The notes under the pieces were generated by a model that worked only from the letters and a program-made list of their open reading frames with translations, ran no database searches and was not told the origin of the DNA. The position numbers and the translations under genes were made by a program. Positions 22,721 to 36,100 of a stretch of 64,000 nt of DNA are shown here, piece by piece; positions within the stretch are counted from its first letter, which is position 1, and every line of letters begins with the position of its first letter. The stretch is from Thelonectria olida (lineage: Eukaryota > Ascomycota > Sordariomycetes > Hypocreales > Nectriaceae): contig JAGPYM010000088.1 of assembly GCA_020736575.1 (NCBI GenBank), positions 1 to 64,000 of the forward strand, written 5' to 3'.

Positions 22721-24852
22721 TCATCCAAAGCAATATGCCTCATTGGCCCCAACCACTTTCGACAGACCATCCAGCCCGAAGATGTCGTCGGGCGAATTCC
22801 ATAGTTCCTTCAGCAGCTCGATCCCCCGTGTGACAATCCCCATGGGAGGGCTAAATTCTTCGAGATTAGCCAAAAGCCGTTGCCGTTGCTCTGAGCTCCT
22901 CGCATACGATCCTACAACAATGGTCGGCCACCAGGTGGTGTTTTCCCAAGTCGTGCTTTTGATTCGATCCAGAATGTCGAGCGTCTCGTCAACTATCGGC
23001 TGTGTTGCCACAACAAGACGGCTCTGGTCTTCCTGGTGGCGTAAATACGCCGAATAAAGGAAAACGAGGAGCGAATTCTGGATGGCGAAAGCCGAGGCGA
23101 CCATGGGTGATTCATCTGACTTACGACCCCTCTCCGTCTTCTCCCGGCCAGCCCGTTCCTCCGGCGCCTCGTAACCACCCAGACCATTAAGCCAGGTGTC
23201 AGTATACTTGTACTGTGTCTCACATGGGTCCTGAGGTGGCTGCCAGAACGAGATATCATGTAGGAGCCTCTTGAATTCCACTGCGCACCCGAGATCCCGG
23301 CCCGTCGAGATTTCCAAGTCCCGGGTTGAGTAGAACTTGTGGAGGGTCGGAATCATCTCATAGAGCTCCGCAGCGCATCCAAAATATGCCCCAAACGTCT
23401 CATAGCTCTTGAGGAGCGTGAAGCGTCCCTCGTAGATTAGCCTGACCAAGTCGATCGAGTCGTTGCCGCTCTTGTCGCCGGGTCGTGGGAATCGTAGCAC
23501 TGACAAGAATTGCAGGTACGCTGTGTATTCAAGCAAGTGGGCAACCAGCTCCATACGGCTGTTTTTATGCTCTGACTCGAGGGCTCTGGCCACAGGGTAT
23601 ATTGCGCGAAGATGAAGCTGGAGGGTTCCTTTGAAGTTTCCGCTGAGGCACTAGTTAGAGAAGTTTCCCACATTAGCCACAGCGGGTTCCAAGGACTTCA
23701 AGATGGCAGTGTTTCCGTTATCAGGGTATATGAAATCATGTTTCACGCAAGATATATCAATCGAGCGAGGCAAGCAGAGAGAAACAGAGGGACGGGAAAA
23801 CTGCAAGGCTCGAATAGCAAGAGAAGTAAGTTGGAGCTCACCTCGTGCTCCGCGAGCAGGCAAGTTACCAACATCAAGCGGAGAGTATCATCGCCCATTG
23901 TCGAGCTACCACCAACCCAGTTCTTCAATGCCAGTTGCAGCCCGGTAGTAGAGTGAAGGACGTATCTGGTGGTGGCCTCTTCGATTGCTTGGTTGCCGTG
24001 CATGCTAGCCGCCAAATGAACACTCCCCACCGCTAGCACTGCGTTCATGACCAGTTCGTCCGACTCTGCGAGCTGCACAACGGTGCTCTTCCAGACATTT
24101 GTTGCGCCTGGCTTTTGGGACATCATCCTGTCAGATGTGTGTTCCACATAGTACCTCAAAACGTGCTGGGACGTCGAGTTCAGAGCTGCCCAGGTGCTAC
24201 AACGTGTGGTAAGGAAAGGCGAGTTTGGAACATCTGGATGTTTCTTGCGACTGGCTTGCTTAGTGGAACGCCTAAGGGGCGACGTATTGGGCAATGTCTC
24301 CAAGTTTGTTGATGTTTTTGCGGCTTTCGGAAGTGTGCAAGGCGGAGTTATCTCGACCACGTCGTCCCATGGCCCTAAGATGAAGTCGGACAAGGACCAA
24401 GGGGGCGATGACGCCGACGAGGAGGTTGATGTAAACTCCAAATATGCTATTGGCGGTGGCAGACTCTGGGGGGTCGTTGACGCGTCCGACTTGCGCCTCT
24501 TGTTGATTCCACTCGACACCTCTGACAGACATTTGATGGCGTCTCGCGCAGGCGTATCGCCCCCAATGCCCATATTAAGGCGCCATGCAAACTCATCAGA
24601 CTGCGGCCACGAGCAGGGCAGTCCAAGCTTCTTGCAGCTGGTGCAAATGGGCTTCTCCTCGGTGCACTTCTTCCTCCTCAGGCGACAGCAGAGGCAACCC
24701 GTCTTGAATCGCGCGAGCCTGGGATGGGCCGCCTTTGTGAGGGTCAGGGGAGGCATGGCGCAAGATTGGGGGTTCATTGATGCGTCGGCGCAGTTCCCGG
24801 ACTGGGGCAAATCACCAGTCTGCTGAGAAAAGCATGCCATGCTGCTGGTCAT
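22721..24852 (-). CDS. Zn2Cys6 transcription factor, Fungal_trans_2 type
   Basis: Zinc-cluster regulator. The first exon, 23842-24852, starts MTSSMACF and carries CLCCRLRRKKC...CTSCKKLGLPC (CX2CX6CX6CX2CX6C), then a long Ser/Thr/Pro linker and a helical region ending LVTCLLAEHE. The last exon, 22721-23642, reads GNFKGTLQLHLRAIYPVARALE through TWWPTIVVGSYARSSEQRQRLLANLEEF and a C-terminal ELWNSPDDIFGL, typical of PF11951. Between them (23643-23841) the model is unsettled: a 41-bp intron, a short exon containing HDFIYPDNGNTAIL and a 54-bp intron with a GTCCTT donor would keep the frame, but both introns are unusual. The gene may be functional with odd splicing or recently damaged there. A CCGCGG lies at 24948-24953, about 96 bp upstream of the start. 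Confidence 0.8.
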
Positions 24853-25451
24853 CGATGTCTTTGTTGGTGATACATACAACGGGTCACGGCTCCTGGTCAA
24901 TCCATTGCAGGTCACGTCGCAGTTCCCCCGCATTTCGGACCCGGGGCCCGCGGATTTTGACCCTCTAGCCGTGCCTTGTTTAGAAACATCAACCGATGCC
25001 GAGGCGGAGATTCGAGTTTGGGGATACCTCAGCCCGGACCTCCTTGATCTGGACTTCAGGACCTCAAGGTTGCGTCACAGTGGAGAAGTACATACTCGAG
25101 GCCGTGCGTCGGTTTGTGCTCTGTACCTTGAGAGACGAGACCCCGATCGCTGGTGCTGGTGTTTCTCGACTTGTCCGGCTCATACTAACATCTGGGCGCT
25201 TAGATAAGAGATTGGAATCAAGCGGGCAGCTCTGGACCGCATCGATGTCCTTGTCTGCGGGAGCCATCCTCGTCAAGCTCCAGGATCATGCTGGATACCA
25301 GGTAAAGCTGCTCCACTGCCGAGATCAGGACTCTAGTCCCATTATTCACGTCTTGGCGACGTATAATTAGTGCTTGAGTGTATTGCCTTTGCCATGATGG
25401 CCGTTGAAGGTTCCCCAACTTCATGCTTGACACGAGGTTATCTCAGCCAAC
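24853..25451. other. upstream region of second regulator, no gene seen
   Basis: Contains CGGACCCGGGGCCCGCGG at 24936-24953 (GC-rich, with a CCGCGG palindrome). Open frames on both strands at 24996-25370 show no recognisable motif. Confidence 0.45.
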
Positions 25452-26460
25452 GTGCGTCAGATTCATCGCACCTCCTGTGCTGCCCTTCTCACAGCATTGC
25501 TGCCCGCTTTAGGTAGCATTAGTAGCTTCTATGACAGCACACGCTCCATCCAGAGTCTTATAGGCATCTCGGGTAATGCTTCACACGGCCAGGAGTCTTT
25601 GCCCTGGGCGGCTGCGATGAGAGCTACCATTACTTGACTTCTACAAGAACTCAAAGGGCCAGCTAACGCCACCTTCCAGTGTGAACTGCTATCGTCCATT
25701 CAGCCTGACGAGACCCTTTTCCCCGGTACAGCTGCCTGCGAAGGCGCGAAAGCTAAATATTGAGATCGCTCCCAAAGAGACTCCAATCCTGGCTGCATCT
25801 TTCAACCACGCTCACCCGAAGATATATCCCTCTCCCTCATCATCTTCCAACACACCAAATGCCCCTTTGCCATTAAGAGCGGCGGCCACGGTCAATGCTA
25901 CGGTGAATCCTCGATCGATAGAGGCGTGACTATCGATCTAGCCCGCATCGCCCACCTTGAGCTCGACGAGAAGTTCCAAAGCCTAAGCGTCGGGCCAGGT
26001 AATCGGTGGGTGGATGTGTACACTGCTCTCGAGCGCTTGGCCTGACCGTCATCGGAGGTCGTTCTGCTTACGTGGGAGTCGGGGGGTTTCCGCAGAGCGG
26101 TAAGTTACACAAGTTCCATTTTGCAGCCAGCGGCACCGGCTAAGCTGAGCCATATAGGTGGCATTTCCTTTCATTCCAATATGTATGGATGGGCTCTCGA
26201 TAATACCAAGGAGTTTCAAGTCGTTTTGGGCAACGGTACTATTACTCGGACAAGCCATAGGGCAAATCCGACACTGTATAAGGCGCTCAGAGGTGGTGGT
26301 GCCAACTTTGTCGTCGTCACCTCGTTCGTTCTTGACACCTACCGATACACTGGAGGCTGGGGAGGGATATGGGCCACTACGATCGACCATGAGGATGGCG
26401 TCATTGATGTGCTTTGATGCTCTCACAGACAGGTTTGTGGAATTGGGTGCAGAGTAAGTA
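25452..26460 (+). pseudogene. BBE-type FAD-linked oxidase pseudogene
   Basis: Remnant of a secreted berberine-bridge-enzyme-like flavoprotein. 25452-25560 encodes a signal-peptide-like start, now with GTG rather than ATG. From about 25680 the frame reads CELLSSIQPDETLFPGT, then AKY followed by a TGA at 25761-25763 where the family has YW. It continues PGCIFQPRSPEDIS, CPFAIKSGGHGQCYGESS (FAD-binding GGH) and ALERL. A one-base deletion near 26036-26042 breaks GLTVIGGR. An intron-like gap (about 26100-26158) leads into GGISFHSNMYGWALDN, RGGGANFVVVTSF and a further frame break at about 26415. The substrate-binding C-terminal half and BBE domain are absent. At least three lesions make it non-functional. 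Confidence 0.85.
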
Positions 26461-26494
26461 GAGACATCAATTTCCTTTGCTGCATTACTGAGTA

Positions 26495-27245
26495 AAGGCA
26501 GCCAAATCGTGGATGTTTGGCAGAACGGGTGTAGAACGGGATTCTATAGGGGGGGTCCTGTGACAATGAGTGCACTATCAGGAGTTGATATCGCCCTGTG
26601 GGATCTCAAGGGTAAGGTTTGCGTTTCGGCCTTGGCTCAGTACGGTAATACTAACTGTACGCTAGCTGGCAAAATGAATGTACCGATTTTTGAGCTACTG
26701 GGAGGCAAGGTCCGAACCAAGCTGAGGGTTTATGCCTCGATCGGAGGTGACCGCCCGAGCGAGGTTGAAGAACATGCGTGAGCATCCAAACCCTCAACTG
26801 TGAAGCAAGATGGAACTGAATAATGTTGGCTTCTAGGAAATCACCCATCAGGTAAGGTTTCACTGCAGTCAAAATGAAGGTAACTGAAGATTTAGGGTGG
26901 TTGGACTCACCGGGCGCTCCAAACTCGTCCGTCGAGCGACCCAAGAAAGCTAGGCTTACTGATCTCGATGTTGCCATGGATTTCCATGGGCGGGTTCACA
27001 AAGGCATGGCAAAGCAACTTCCACACAAGCTTGAGCCATTTGAGCCCTTATTTACCGAGGAGCCACTATTGCCCGAGAATGTAGAGGGCGTCCAAGCCTT
27101 ATTAAAGCCAACAACTATTCCCATTGCCCTTAGAGAAAGGCTGCATAGTCATTGGGACTTCAAGCGGTACTTTAAATTGGCTGCTATTGATATTGTACAG
27201 CCGGGGTGTTTAGAGGGTCTGGAGAGGAGCTTCGATAATGGTAGG
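26495..27245 (+). pseudogene. galactonate-dehydratase-like (enolase superfamily) remnant
   Basis: Fragments of a mandelate-racemase/muconate-lactonizing enzyme related to D-galactonate dehydratase. At 26500-26780 there is FYRGGPVTMSALSGVDIALWD, then an intron-like gap, NVPIFELLGGKVRTKLRVYASIGG and DRPSEVEEHA. At 26870-27220 there is EDLGWLDSPG, AMDFHGRVHKGMAKQL, LEPLFTEEPLLPENVEG, IPIALRERLHSHWDFKRYF and AAIDIVQPG. The N-terminal capping domain is missing, the protein stops after DIVQPG without the C-terminal part, and the usual Gly of ALGERL is Arg. This is a truncated gene corpse, readable but incomplete. Confidence 0.82.
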
Positions 27246-28389
27246 TAGATATCTTCACCTTGTCTTAATTCGACGACTGCGAAACAAGATGGCTTTTCGC
27301 GGGGGCGGTGCATTAATTCACGGAATACATGAGCCAACAGGGCTATATATCGTGCTGTTTGCCTAAGAGCGGTGTCAACTATGCTTTATATATCAACTGC
27401 AGTCTTTGGGGGCCGAACTAGATCGCAAATGTAGTCCATCCACTGTCGTCTAAAAGGTTATTCGCTGTGCTTATCCGGAACATGATATGAGTGCGAGCTC
27501 CTCGAGAAAACGTCTAGACAAAGCCTTATATTGTACGTCTAACTAGGAGGGTATCATTCAGCAGTGTGAGTCCCACATATAGGGATAACTTCTAAAGGGC
27601 TTTAGATATTTAGATACATCTCCATTCGTCGGACAGTGTTAGTGAGGTCCAGTAAAGAGGAAATCAATTGATGAGAAACACTATTATCCATTGCTGGAAG
27701 TGAGCCCGGCAACTCTCGTCTCGGCAGATGGTATAGATTTGTCTATGAGGATTATTAGGATCGAAACAAACAATCCGTCCCTAGCCAATTCACGATAACT
27801 CCATGGTGTTAGTATATGATTCTTGAAATGTGATAATGCCCTGCTGAATAGAACCCTGGACATGGAGCCTGACCGTTTAGTGCTGCGGGTTGAGACCCGC
27901 ACGGTGGTTTCCGTTCGTTAAGGATGGTATTCTGTCGCCTGTTAGTCCAGACGCATGCATTTCATATCTTAATATTAATACCTATTCTCCGCAACACTTC
28001 TAACCCGCTTCCTTTCAAGATACTATATTATTATTGGGGCTCCACTTCTATTCTTGTTCTTGTATATGAGCGCTGTTATTTACCACGCAGCTGTTATGAT
28101 TGTCATGTCTTCATCTCAGTGAACACCCATAATTAGGCGACGCCTGTACATACCTAACAAGGTCACAGACTTCAAAAAGACCTTCTCTTCGGGTAATGAA
28201 TACAGGCTTTCATATCCTCAGTTGTCCTCGAAAGGATCCAGCAGGGGGTAAGAATGATTTTCTTCTGCCATGAACCAGCGTGGTTGCGTAACAATAACGG
28301 TATGATTTCCGTAATGTCTTGACTAGCCAAGTCCATTCCTGCGATCTATGCGAGTATCCTGAGTCTACCCCACACTCCGCTTCATTCCG
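27246..28389. other. intergenic, no gene seen
   Basis: Moderately AT-rich sequence between two pseudogenes. I see no coding family motif, RNA gene or repeat. Confidence 0.5.
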
Positions 28390-28940
28390 GTGTCGCCTTC
28401 TCTGGTGTGTTTCAGCCATTTGCTATTGAGTCCGATCCTATCTCTGGTTGCAGCCGCCCCTATTCTTTTCAGGTCTGCTAACTCTGGTAACAATAGCGTT
28501 GGAGGTCATTTCATTTATGGCAGCTGGTACAACAGGTCGGAGCTGGGCACACGCGCCGCTGTCTTTTGCTGCTTCGGTCACTTGGGTAGCATGGCCGGAG
28601 GGTGGATCCAAGCCGGATTGCTCAAATCCCCCGACGGCCATGGTAGTCTGGCTGCCTGGAGATGGCTGTTCATCATCGTTTCCATCTTGACCAACCCAGT
28701 TGTCGTGTTTGGTGAGTCCCTTCGCCGCCTGCACTCTCCTTCACGCTCTCTACCATGGAGAACAGGCTGGCTTGTTATCCCCAATCTTCCCACCCGTAAA
28801 AGCGCGTGGTTCCTGACCGACCAGGAGAAGCAGCGGGCTATTGATCGAGGTTGAACAAGCAGACATGGGATCTGACCGTCTTCCGAAGGGTGTTGAGAAG
28901 TTGGCAATTTTACCTCCTGCCTCTCATCTTCATGCGTAAG
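28390..28940 (+). pseudogene. MFS permease (Dal5/allantoate type) fragment
   Basis: Central part of an anion:cation symporter-family MFS permease. 28490-28720 gives FIYGSWYNRSELGTRAAVF, GHLGSMAGGWIQAGLLKS and AAWRWLFIIVSI. An intron-like gap then leads to WLVIPNLPTRKSAWFLTDQEKQRA at 28768-28848. A stop and frame change at about 28852 precede KQTWDLTVFRRVLRSWQFYLLPLIFM (28860-28935). The N-terminal transmembrane segments and everything after this are missing. Together with the two preceding pseudogenes it looks like a relic of an uptake-and-catabolism gene group. Confidence 0.82.
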
Positions 28941-29453
28941 GAACCCCTGCTAAAGAGCATCTTTGCCGAACAGACTGGTGGGCCTACTGTACTCCGTACT
29001 AGTATAAGAGGCTGTCCGCTCCATTAAGGGATGAGTTGCTGTTACCACGAGTCAAAGAAACACACACTTATTCTTCACATTTCAAGCATTTTTAAGAACC
29101 AATGCTTTCACGTTTGCTGTACTCTGTACCTGGTACATAAGTGTTCCAATATGGTTTAATAAGTTAACCTTTGCGATACTTATGCTAAAGCACCATGACA
29201 TGATGCTAACGACCCATATTTCTCGGCACCAACTTAATGTCCGGGCCGTAGTCGATTACTCATTTTTCCAAGCCGTCGCTTATTAAACTCGACTCTAAAG
29301 CGGCTTCAAAATACTCCCGAGTGTCGTTATTGTCCCTGGCCGCCGGGTACATAAGTAGTTCCAGACCCATCTTCCTTCTCAACAAAAATCATCCTTTACT
29401 ATCAAAACTTCGAAACCCCTACATCCATCCCCTCACCTAGAAACACTAATACC
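28941..29453. promoter_or_regulatory. upstream region of the NmrA-type gene
   Basis: About 510 bp without a gene; it probably holds the promoter. The 60 bp before the start codon are CT- and A-rich (ACATCCATCCCCTCACC), typical of fungal 5' UTRs. Confidence 0.4.
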
Positions 29454-30498
29454 ATGACTGTCATTGCTGTCGCCGGAGGCGCGGGCAAGCTCGGCCGTGC
29501 CATCGTTGAGGCCCTTGTTGAACAGGGTCAGTACGAGGTGGTGGTGCTGGCTCGAGACGTGAGCACAATCATGATTCGAAACATCAAGAACAAAAACGTG
29601 CTCATCCAGCTCTTCCTAGGCTAAAGATGCCAAAGGTGCCCGAGTTGTGGCTGTGGACTACACTGACGCCAGTGGACTCGCTGCCGCACTTGAGACAAAC
29701 AAGATTGAGACTGTCATCTCCACTATCAATGCTCTGGGAGACATCTCGGCTGAATTGAGCTTGATTGAAGCTGCTGAGAAGTCGGCCCCTACCAAGCGAT
29801 ATATCCCTAGCATCTGGGGAATCAAGTACAACCCCGAGTAGGTGCTATCCTGCTCGCAAGACTTGACATGCGGACAAGATTTAACCATTTTGCCTAGGAT
29901 CGCATCATACTTTCCCATTGCCCAGGCCAAGCTTGATGTACTTGCCGCCTTGAAAGCAACCTCGACCCTCGAGTACACGGCCGTTCTCAACGGGTACTTT
30001 GTCGATTATTGGGTGGCGCCCAAGGTAAAGTCTTATCAAGACCCCCTGCCCCTTGTCGTTGACGTCCCCAACAACTTTGCTGCCATCCCCGGATCCGGCA
30101 ACGAGCTTGTGGTCTTCACCCACACCTTTGACGTCGCCCGCTTTGTCGCAGCCCTCGTTGGGGCGCCAAAGTGGGAGGAGGACTCGTACATTATTGGCGA
30201 TAAGGTCTCGTGGAACCAGTTCGTGCAGTACGCCGAGGAAGCCAAGGGTGTCAAGTTCATCGTCAAGACCGACTCCGTTGAGGAGCTGAAGAAGGGTCAG
30301 ATCACGGAGCTGCCCTCTCATCCGCACCTGTATCCGTTCTTTCCCAAGGAGATGCTACAGGGCTTGTTTTCGGCTTTTGGGCGCATGTTTGCGGAGGGGG
30401 CCTTTGATTTCCAGCCTGAGCACACCCTCAACGAGGCTTTCCCTGAGGTTCAGGCACGAAAGGTCAAGGATCTCCTCTTCGAGGCTTGGAAGGAGTGA
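29454..30498 (+). CDS. NmrA-like NAD(P)-binding reductase
   Basis: Isoflavone-reductase/NmrA-type atypical SDR of 307 residues. Exons 29454-29558, 29620-29837 and 29898-30498; phases close. The N-terminal dinucleotide loop is VAGGAGKLGRAIVEALVE (GGxGxLG). STINALGD marks the usual T-I-x-A strand; IPSIWGIKYNPE stands where SEFG normally lies, and AKLDVLAAL follows with a Lys at the position of the family's active-site Lys. YTAVLNGYFVDYW and FTHTFDVARFVAALV are family-typical. Such proteins reduce aromatic or secondary-metabolite substrates or act as redox sensors; the role here is unknown. No partner gene is evident, the next gene downstream being a truncated nuclease-like gene 130 bp away. Confidence 0.92.
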
Positions 30499-30584
30499 GG
30501 CTTAAGAGGTCAATGTGATCCATCCAAACTTTGGGGTCAACAGCAGGCTAGAGAGCATGTAGAACGAAATACCAATAGCATCGG

Positions 30585-31471
30585 GTGCATCGTCACCTAC
30601 CAAGCAGTTCTGCGAAACAAGACACTGGGTTTCAGCCTCTAAACTTCGAGCCGCACCTGCATTCTCTGCCGCAGCCGTTGCGGACACTGCGTCAGGAGTT
30701 GGCCGAGATCGCCTTTAGAGAGGCTTTGCTACCTCGTCAACTTCGACAAGAGGTGAGACTTGGGCCTGAACAATGATGACCCTGTGGCTTCATTTCTGAC
30801 GACATAAATCTCGCAGGTCCAGGAGCTCGATGACTTCCCAGGCTTCGTGTTTTACGACCCCACTATAAGCGAGAAACAGTGGCGCATCCCCTCGACGGAC
30901 CTCGTCCAAAGCATCGTCAAACGTGCTGCCGAGTGCGACCAAGACCACGAGGGAGAGTCTTCCTGGAATATGGATGTACAGTCCCTCCTGCTTGACTCTG
31001 GTTTCCGACAACGCTCATCTAGCTTTATTGACTTTCGATATTGGTTTGTGCTCCACTCCCATGAGATACTCATTGATACTAACTCTAGCCTGTCATAGCA
31101 CCGGAGCACAAATCTTGCACGGGTACAAACCACATGGCGTCTCGCCAAAGGCAGTTGGCTTTTGCGACTGCATCAAACCCGACGCCTCCAGCACAGAAGC
31201 CCAAGCAATAGAAGCCCTGACACTGTCACGACCAGGCTTCTCCATCAACCACACAGACTGGGGCAACTTCAGCAAGCATCCCATCGCCCTCTCCGTCGAG
31301 ACTAAGCGGCAGGCCGAGTGGGACAGGGCGTTGTTTCAAATTGGCACTTGGCATTCCTCTCAGTGGAGGGCTTTGCAGCGAGAGTCTGATGCTGCTGTGG
31401 TGGGAATTGGCTGTGTGCCTGACTTCGCTCGCCTTGTCTCTGAGGCATTGGTACGATTGTGGCTGATATGA
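30585..31471 (+). pseudogene. PD-(D/E)XK nuclease-like gene, truncated
   Basis: Three phase-consistent exons (to 30752, 30817-31043, 31099-31471) encode the core of the fungal PD-(D/E)XK nuclease-like family. Recognisable parts are LPQPLRTLRQELAEIAFRE, FYDPTISEKQWRIPS, FIDFRYCTGAQI, VGFCDCIKP and the catalytic-type strand HPIALSVETKR, followed by LFQIGTWHSSQWRAL. No ATG fits upstream before the neighbouring gene ends, so the usual N-terminal region is missing. The frame ends at VRLWLI, lacking roughly the last 90 residues seen in relatives. Expression cannot be excluded, but the gene looks cut at both ends. Members are numerous in fungi and their function is unknown. Confidence 0.7.
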
Positions 31472-31761
31472 AATCTCCGTCGTGCGGACCAAAGGCCATT
31501 AGCGCAATGCTACGCTTTGCTGGCCTTGAGTAGCTTGGAAACGGGGGTAGGAATTGCAAAGCACTCACAAACATGTTGCCTATCAGGAACGATATCGTTG
31601 ACTTCCCTTCTACATGACAAAACACCTGACATATAACAGAGAAGCGAATACAGACGGGAGAATAACATGAGAAAGTACAGGTCAGAAAATATCGATGGCA
31701 CAGAACAGCCTTGCCACTACGAAATCAATCCCCCACAGATAACCTAAGTATCTATAACCGT

Positions 31762-33176
<1,415 letters not shown>

Positions 33177-36100
33177 TGTGCCGATAGTTGTAAGAGTCCC
33201 ACAAGAAAGTTGGATGTTGTGGTTCTTCTATTGAATGGACAGAGTAGAATGGGACAGACAAGATCGTGAAGTCTTCAGTACCAGGGTACAATGAGGAATG
33301 ACGACGACAAATGGGATAAGAGGGTACGGTTGACTCTTATATACCTGTTGCCACGTTTTTCAGATTTTATAAAGGAGTACCTCATTGTTACAATCGATAG
33401 CAAACGTTCGATCGTGGCAGTAATTTTCGGATGAATTAACAAAGACTATCATAGTCATGCCACTCCACCTCCACAGACAATAAAGGTATCACGCCGCCTC
33501 ATACATGTAGCTCATCTGATTTACAATTCATGGACATGATCAATTTCAAGAGTCCAGACGAAGGCCCGACTCGTTTATCACAAGACATCGCAACGTTACA
33601 TACCAAGATTCACCATGCGGGAGACTCCTTGAAGGCGAGCAACAAGATCATCTCAAAGTTTGAGAACCTAAACTTTGACGCTAATGGCAGGGTCGCGGCT
33701 TCGACTTTCACCTGATACTATAGAGGGCAACAGAGGGAAAGATCGACTAAATAATGGTCACGTCCTATTGTCCTGCAGCCATCGGGCTGTAACGTAGCGC
33801 AAGGGACCTGCTGGTCGCTTGACGGAATAGGAAGGTTAGTTATACTATATGGCAGTACAGGGATTAGGAGATTCCTGGTGATCATAGCGACGACAGAAAC
33901 AGCCCCAGTCGACTAGTCATAAGATGAAGAGTTGGTGTGGAGGGCGGGATGTTGGGCCTGTGGCATACCGTTACATTGCTAGGGAAGGGAATGGTGATGG
34001 CCAATAGAAGAAGACAAATAGCCGCCGGGACAACTTACAAGGCACCACACCACGTCTTGCAACCACTCCGGATTCATGGACTTACAGGTATGACCACGAT
34101 ACATAGTCAGTTCCAAGATACGTTTATTCTCATGGCCTCGGTAGTATAAAGGGGCTGATGAACTAAGACGCACAAGATAGGCCTTTTGTCGGCCGGTTCA
34201 AGGGAATGATACGCTTGATGAAACATTTGGTAGCAACACTGCACATCCTAGCCGATGATTCGTCACTGTTACGACGTTCAGTCCCTTTCTAAAAACGTGT
34301 TTACCAACACCGAAGGTGCAGACAGTCTCATGATGGTAGCATCAGGCGAGGAGCCTTTCTCAGTTACCCACTTGATAGAATGGGAACGCGCTGGGCATCG
34401 TGGGAAACTGATAAGGTACGAGCATCCTAAGTGTAAGAACGGGACGTCTCAGCACTTGGACCTGGCTAAGCTGACACGCGAGAGGTACTATGACCGTGGT
34501 GTTGTCATGGCGCTGCGTGCGCTGGCATGCCCAACACGTAGTGGTAGGCGGGCTCTCCCCCGTCTCACACCAGCCCCGTTGCCAGGGAAGTGAATGAGCC
34601 TGATGAAGAAAGAGCGGCTGGCCACGTTCTCTAATTATAATAGGTTCTAGTGGTGGGTAGACGTTTCGTTTTGCACCGACCCTAGCCAAGTGATTTGTCA
34701 TTTGCGTAGTAAAGTTATGTCAGGGTTCTTATCGATGGTTGTAAAGACAAAGATATGAAGATGCTCAGATAGTAGTTTGGACCGGTCGGAAGGCATTCAT
34801 TTAACTGCTGGATGGGTAAGGTAGATATCCTTTAAAACCACCTCCCTAATGATCCACTATCCGCGTCTCTTTGTGTATACTCATCTATATCAAGATCGCA
34901 AACCATATATAATTTTGCAACAGAGGTCGGCTTCCAAGCTTGCTGCCGTGATAATCGAGGTCTTGGACCAGTTGACACTCGTAACGGGTTTCCTTTGTGC
35001 AAGCCCTACAATTTTCTTTTTAATGTAGCTGATTAGAGGGCCGTAGAGTGTCTGTTTGCCGCCCTTCCTTCTCATCGGTTTAGCTTTACCACACGTCTGA
35101 TAGCGCGTGTGATAGCTTTGAACGCGTCGAGGAACAGGCAGAGATAACAAGTGAGGCTTTAAGGCTGCTGTTGTGTTTAGTAATTCCCATCACGGGTAAC
35201 TAAGGTAACTAGTGATACCAGGCGAAAGGTCGATGACTTGGACGTGTACAGGGCAACATGCAACGACCGCGAGAACTGTATGCGACACACCTAAGATGAT
35301 CACATGGACTGCTCCTGCATCCTGTACGGCCTCGCGAGAGAACGGGACCAGGCCCACCAACGGCTTCCTGACAATCGCGTCGCCCAGAATCGGTGACTTG
35401 CACGGCACCTCTGCGGCCCACGAGGTGCTTGAGAAGGGACTAGGGTTAAGGTTACTAAGAGAATTGGATCTCTGGATTTTCGTGATGATGAGTCTCGAAG
35501 AGATGACGCTGGTGGCGAGATGTACGAGCTGATATTTCTGAATCCAAGGTACCAGAAACGCATGCCTAACGCCATGACTTCGAAGAGCTACAGGAAGCGT
35601 GTTTTAACCATGGCCGAGGAGTGGTTCCCCGAAGAGTAGTTCCCCAAGGTCGGTATGAGAATCACAGGTTGGCCATACTGCGCGGCAGAATGAGGATGGG
35701 ACACATGATACATCAGTGACTTGGATGTCTTGGCCTTGAGCCCATTGTTTCAATATAAAGGCCCCAACTCCTGGGATCTTAGCGTCCCTAGAAGTTTCAC
35801 CGTAGCCCATCTCGCCAAGCTCCTGTAGAATATCTTTTATGTGCGGTTGAAGTTCACCCCACGCAATCCGCTTCTCTAGCACGTTTTGGCGCTTGGCCCA
35901 CTGCCTTCCAACTTCCCAGTTCTTTCTCTTGCTATCTATCTATGTCGGCTCGCTAGATTTCTCATGCTTCGTCTGGGTCACCGAGCTGTCCGTAATACGG
36001 TGCTCTCTCGGAAAGTGAGATTGAAACGTCTGTCATTGTGTATTAAGAGTAGAACACAGCCTCCAAAATGCGGAGATTGGCCATGACCTGGTTCTTGTTT

